Shown here piece after piece: positions 63,401 through 64,000 of a stretch of DNA of 64,000 nucleotides. The stretch spans positions 124,001 through 188,000 of the forward strand of contig JAFQXE010000045.1 in NCBI GenBank assembly GCA_017407125.1. The letters are read 5' to 3'. The notes below the pieces were generated by a model. It saw only the letters and a list, made by a program, of their open reading frames with translations, searched no databases and was not told the origin of the DNA. The position numbers were made by a program, and so were the translations under genes. Position 1 is the first letter of the stretch, and each line of letters starts with the position of its first letter. This stretch comes from Thermoguttaceae bacterium. Its GTDB lineage: Bacteria; Planctomycetota; Planctomycetia; Pirellulales; Thermoguttaceae.

Positions 63401-63595
63401 GTTGGCGTTCAAAAGAGCGAGCAGTTGATTTTGACATACCCTTTCTATCTCACCTGTATTGCCCGTTTTGATAGCTGTTAAGGTCAAATCCTGCAACAAC
63501 GAGATGAGCTTTTTTAATGGCAACTTGGTAGGCAACGCAATCGCCGTCAAGTCGCGCGTAACGGCTTTCTGGGCGGCTATTTTATCTTTTCGCAT
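60464..63595 (-). CDS. Mu-F-like head morphogenesis protein fused to a HEXXH metallopeptidase
   Basis: 1043 residues. The N-terminal 280 residues are a minor head protein of the Mu gpF/SPP1 gp7 type (FRTQSAVAYNAGRLNEAN; TAHDKRVRPEHRLLEG; LPPNGWNCRCTILEIW). KEIMPIRFSLSDSG near residue 95 contains an IRFS string like the tag of the small proteins. A long middle part (350-850) is unrecognised. The C terminus has a zincin motif HEDTH (884-888) with Glu1006 in EARAD as a candidate third ligand, like polyvalent-protein metallopeptidases. Minor head proteins with effector C termini are delivered with the DNA. Confidence 0.75.
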   Translation of the reverse strand: MRKDKIAAQKAVTRDLTAIALPTKLPLKKLISLLQDLTLTAIKTGNTGEIERVCQNQLLALLNANTEVAVLKGGRRGQLAAEKVIDEPVKEIMPIRFSLSDSGIEQAKGTSEYLQRVSGIDPTSAHSAIQRQNAELVNGLTQEIVDTIQKTIEDLQEQGVHVRGGKKEITNILLGAGIDPTAAPRLAETLFRTQSAVAYNAGRLNEANDPETAPYIWGFEYVTAHDKRVRPEHRLLEGVRLPKEDNFWNRYLPPNGWNCRCTILEIWKDEDIAKIDFGITGVDPRTRSDRELNLLPAFDGNVGILSSVVKNAPVPRIESPFEVASTTVPNLAPKNSAQYTTSDSSQKRVAANNSSMPVSTPAQKHDLAEQSPTTSQQDGESSAEALVYNIQPDIEQYNKKHIKKRKRSEACSVYVEPISRGREFAITDWKRSVVGRIRQKGVSFATGQPIWRAEYLSERSDCNTILEALEFLMEHCAQRYDTTKDQILLVYKNKLLVAPDEKIIDDWKLFVANVKKTLRKIITSANQKILPSETKESIKQKEYVVEESAYSFSLFWKLISSVVSKGAIGYDRGSNKFVARVCDGKSIIHSNNIESIGRKLVSYAREKGIRYFSYDKELSVLSNHKSTDDFISTALNREFTGGNTQVEIYASDDMNDIYVGYGEKFYTITYNRLSNKMIVKQDNGDKIEIVMEDESAINLVYRLLQKIKKEQRGGIHTEVKLLSENTTISNIPGLIVKPYNDGALLKKLNKKTGESVTLDEVRTYINKLKPLCSITTKKKLTSKNCRRDKKTLERFGIQTHGNPQREAVQILNEVAEYLEENELSLSLRKFGVLPSNDTAAGRAYQGTRDVCLNFQSRIKARQRNARERSHGWTTGGNEYQTFIHEDTHQLMNDICDILGEKRISDAFKDIFATLGIGLYDTNDPLKNSPNVPWKGETLRSLQQHYLSNALVRNFNTRFTWDMVPKPSLTGEALDKWLFIDKLARNFSVYGASISGSGTTWQEACAEARADVICNGSNAKDFSKKVYAIILELYLEAKAKGVQE

Positions 63596-63604
63596 GATTA
63601 TAGG

Positions 63605-64000
63605 CTATGGGTGGAATCGCCCGTAGAACGGGTCGTCCTGCGAACAGAAAAACGGTCTCTGGCTGTTTTTACTGTTCGACGAATCTTCGTAAGGAACAAC
63701 GGTCGGAGCCGCCTGAGTACGCTCTCCTTTTAAGATGATTTCGCCACGACGAATCTTTCCAAGATATTCATCTACTTGTGTGCGAACCATTGACATTTTG
63801 TCCGCAGCAGAATCGCCGTCGATCATTTCTCGCGCATCATACAAATGCAGGGCTGCGATCTGCGCAATGAGTCTACGGATCGAGCTATCAATGATTACGT
63901 TATGATAGTTCCGTCCCCGCAATACTGTCTCAATATATGAAGATGCGGTCTGAATTGCAAAGTTGATTCTCTGTTGTATCTTGAAAGCGTCATCATCACC
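63605..64000 (-). CDS. DUF1320 (Mu gp36-like) phage protein, 5' end cut off
   Basis: The frame stays open to the right edge, so the gene continues outside the window; the first Met-coded start inside is only a TTG and is not used. Visible residues AFKIQQRINFAIQTASSYIE and RRLIAQIAALHLYDAR match DUF1320, a head-tail connector family. The C-terminal tail is Pro/Ser-rich. Confidence 0.7.
   Translation of the reverse strand, partial: GDDDAFKIQQRINFAIQTASSYIETVLRGRNYHNVIIDSSIRRLIAQIAALHLYDAREMIDGDSAADKMSMVRTQVDEYLGKIRRGEIILKGERTQAAPTVVPYEDSSNSKNSQRPFFCSQDDPFYGRFHP

Overview
The window looks like a chromosomal segment of a gut-type planctomycete (Planctomycetota; a Thermoguttaceae-like lineage is my guess). 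The support is surface proteins ending in a PEP-CTERM tail (PEPSTWALLILGAAGLLYW then basic residues), FG-GAP, FGE-sulfatase and MoxR genes, an Rnf operon for anaerobic energy conservation, menaquinone and hopanoid/carotenoid-type genes, and intergenic DNA built from short repeated words. TGA acts as a stop. No species was identified from the sequence.

Layout. 1-5.1 kb holds housekeeping genes: the start of rpmF at the left edge, a thioredoxin-like secreted protein, an FG-GAP propeller, panC and a MoxR ATPase. 5.2-13.9 kb is a surface-polysaccharide cluster on the + strand: a Wzt-like ABC ATPase, a DUF362 protein, a TupA-like ATP-grasp protein, a DUF616 protein, two GT2 enzymes and one GT4 enzyme, with a stub duplicate of a GT2 start. 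13.9-19.4 kb is a complete rnfCDGEAB operon on the - strand with its own promoter. 19.9-28.5 kb holds a giant Gln/Gly-repeat membrane protein, ubiE/menG, a caspase-TIR-FGE fusion whose C terminus resembles the variable region of a diversity-generating retroelement (DGR) target, and a secreted trypsin-like protease. 28.7-35.9 kb is a PEP-CTERM island: two large secreted proteins (one with about 19 Pmp-like GGAIY repeats) and one truncated copy, two of the three genes sharing a long conserved leader. hpnE follows.

At 37.5 kb a tRNA-Arg(CCT) is followed by a tyrosine integrase, and the rest of the window is a prophage. It has a Panacea-type toxin-antitoxin pair near the integrase. A long - strand structural module then runs, in transcription order from the right edge, through a DUF1320 protein, a Mu-F-like head protein fused to a HEXXH metallopeptidase domain, a prohead protease/scaffold with 13 Arg-rich repeats, a decoration protein, the major capsid protein, neck/tail completion proteins, the tail tube, tail chaperones with a likely -1 frameshift, a tape measure and large tail-tip or fibre proteins. 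Portal, terminase, lysis and replication genes and the right attachment site are outside the window.

Most notable: seven small, mostly helical phage proteins scattered through the structural module share a short N-terminal tag, roughly R-x-[VI]-R-F-[AGS]. It resembles the RRYGRRFAD core repeated 13 times in the prohead protease/scaffold. I infer a capsid-targeting and/or maturation-cleavage signal, comparable in logic to the T4 internal-protein targeting sequence but unrelated in sequence.
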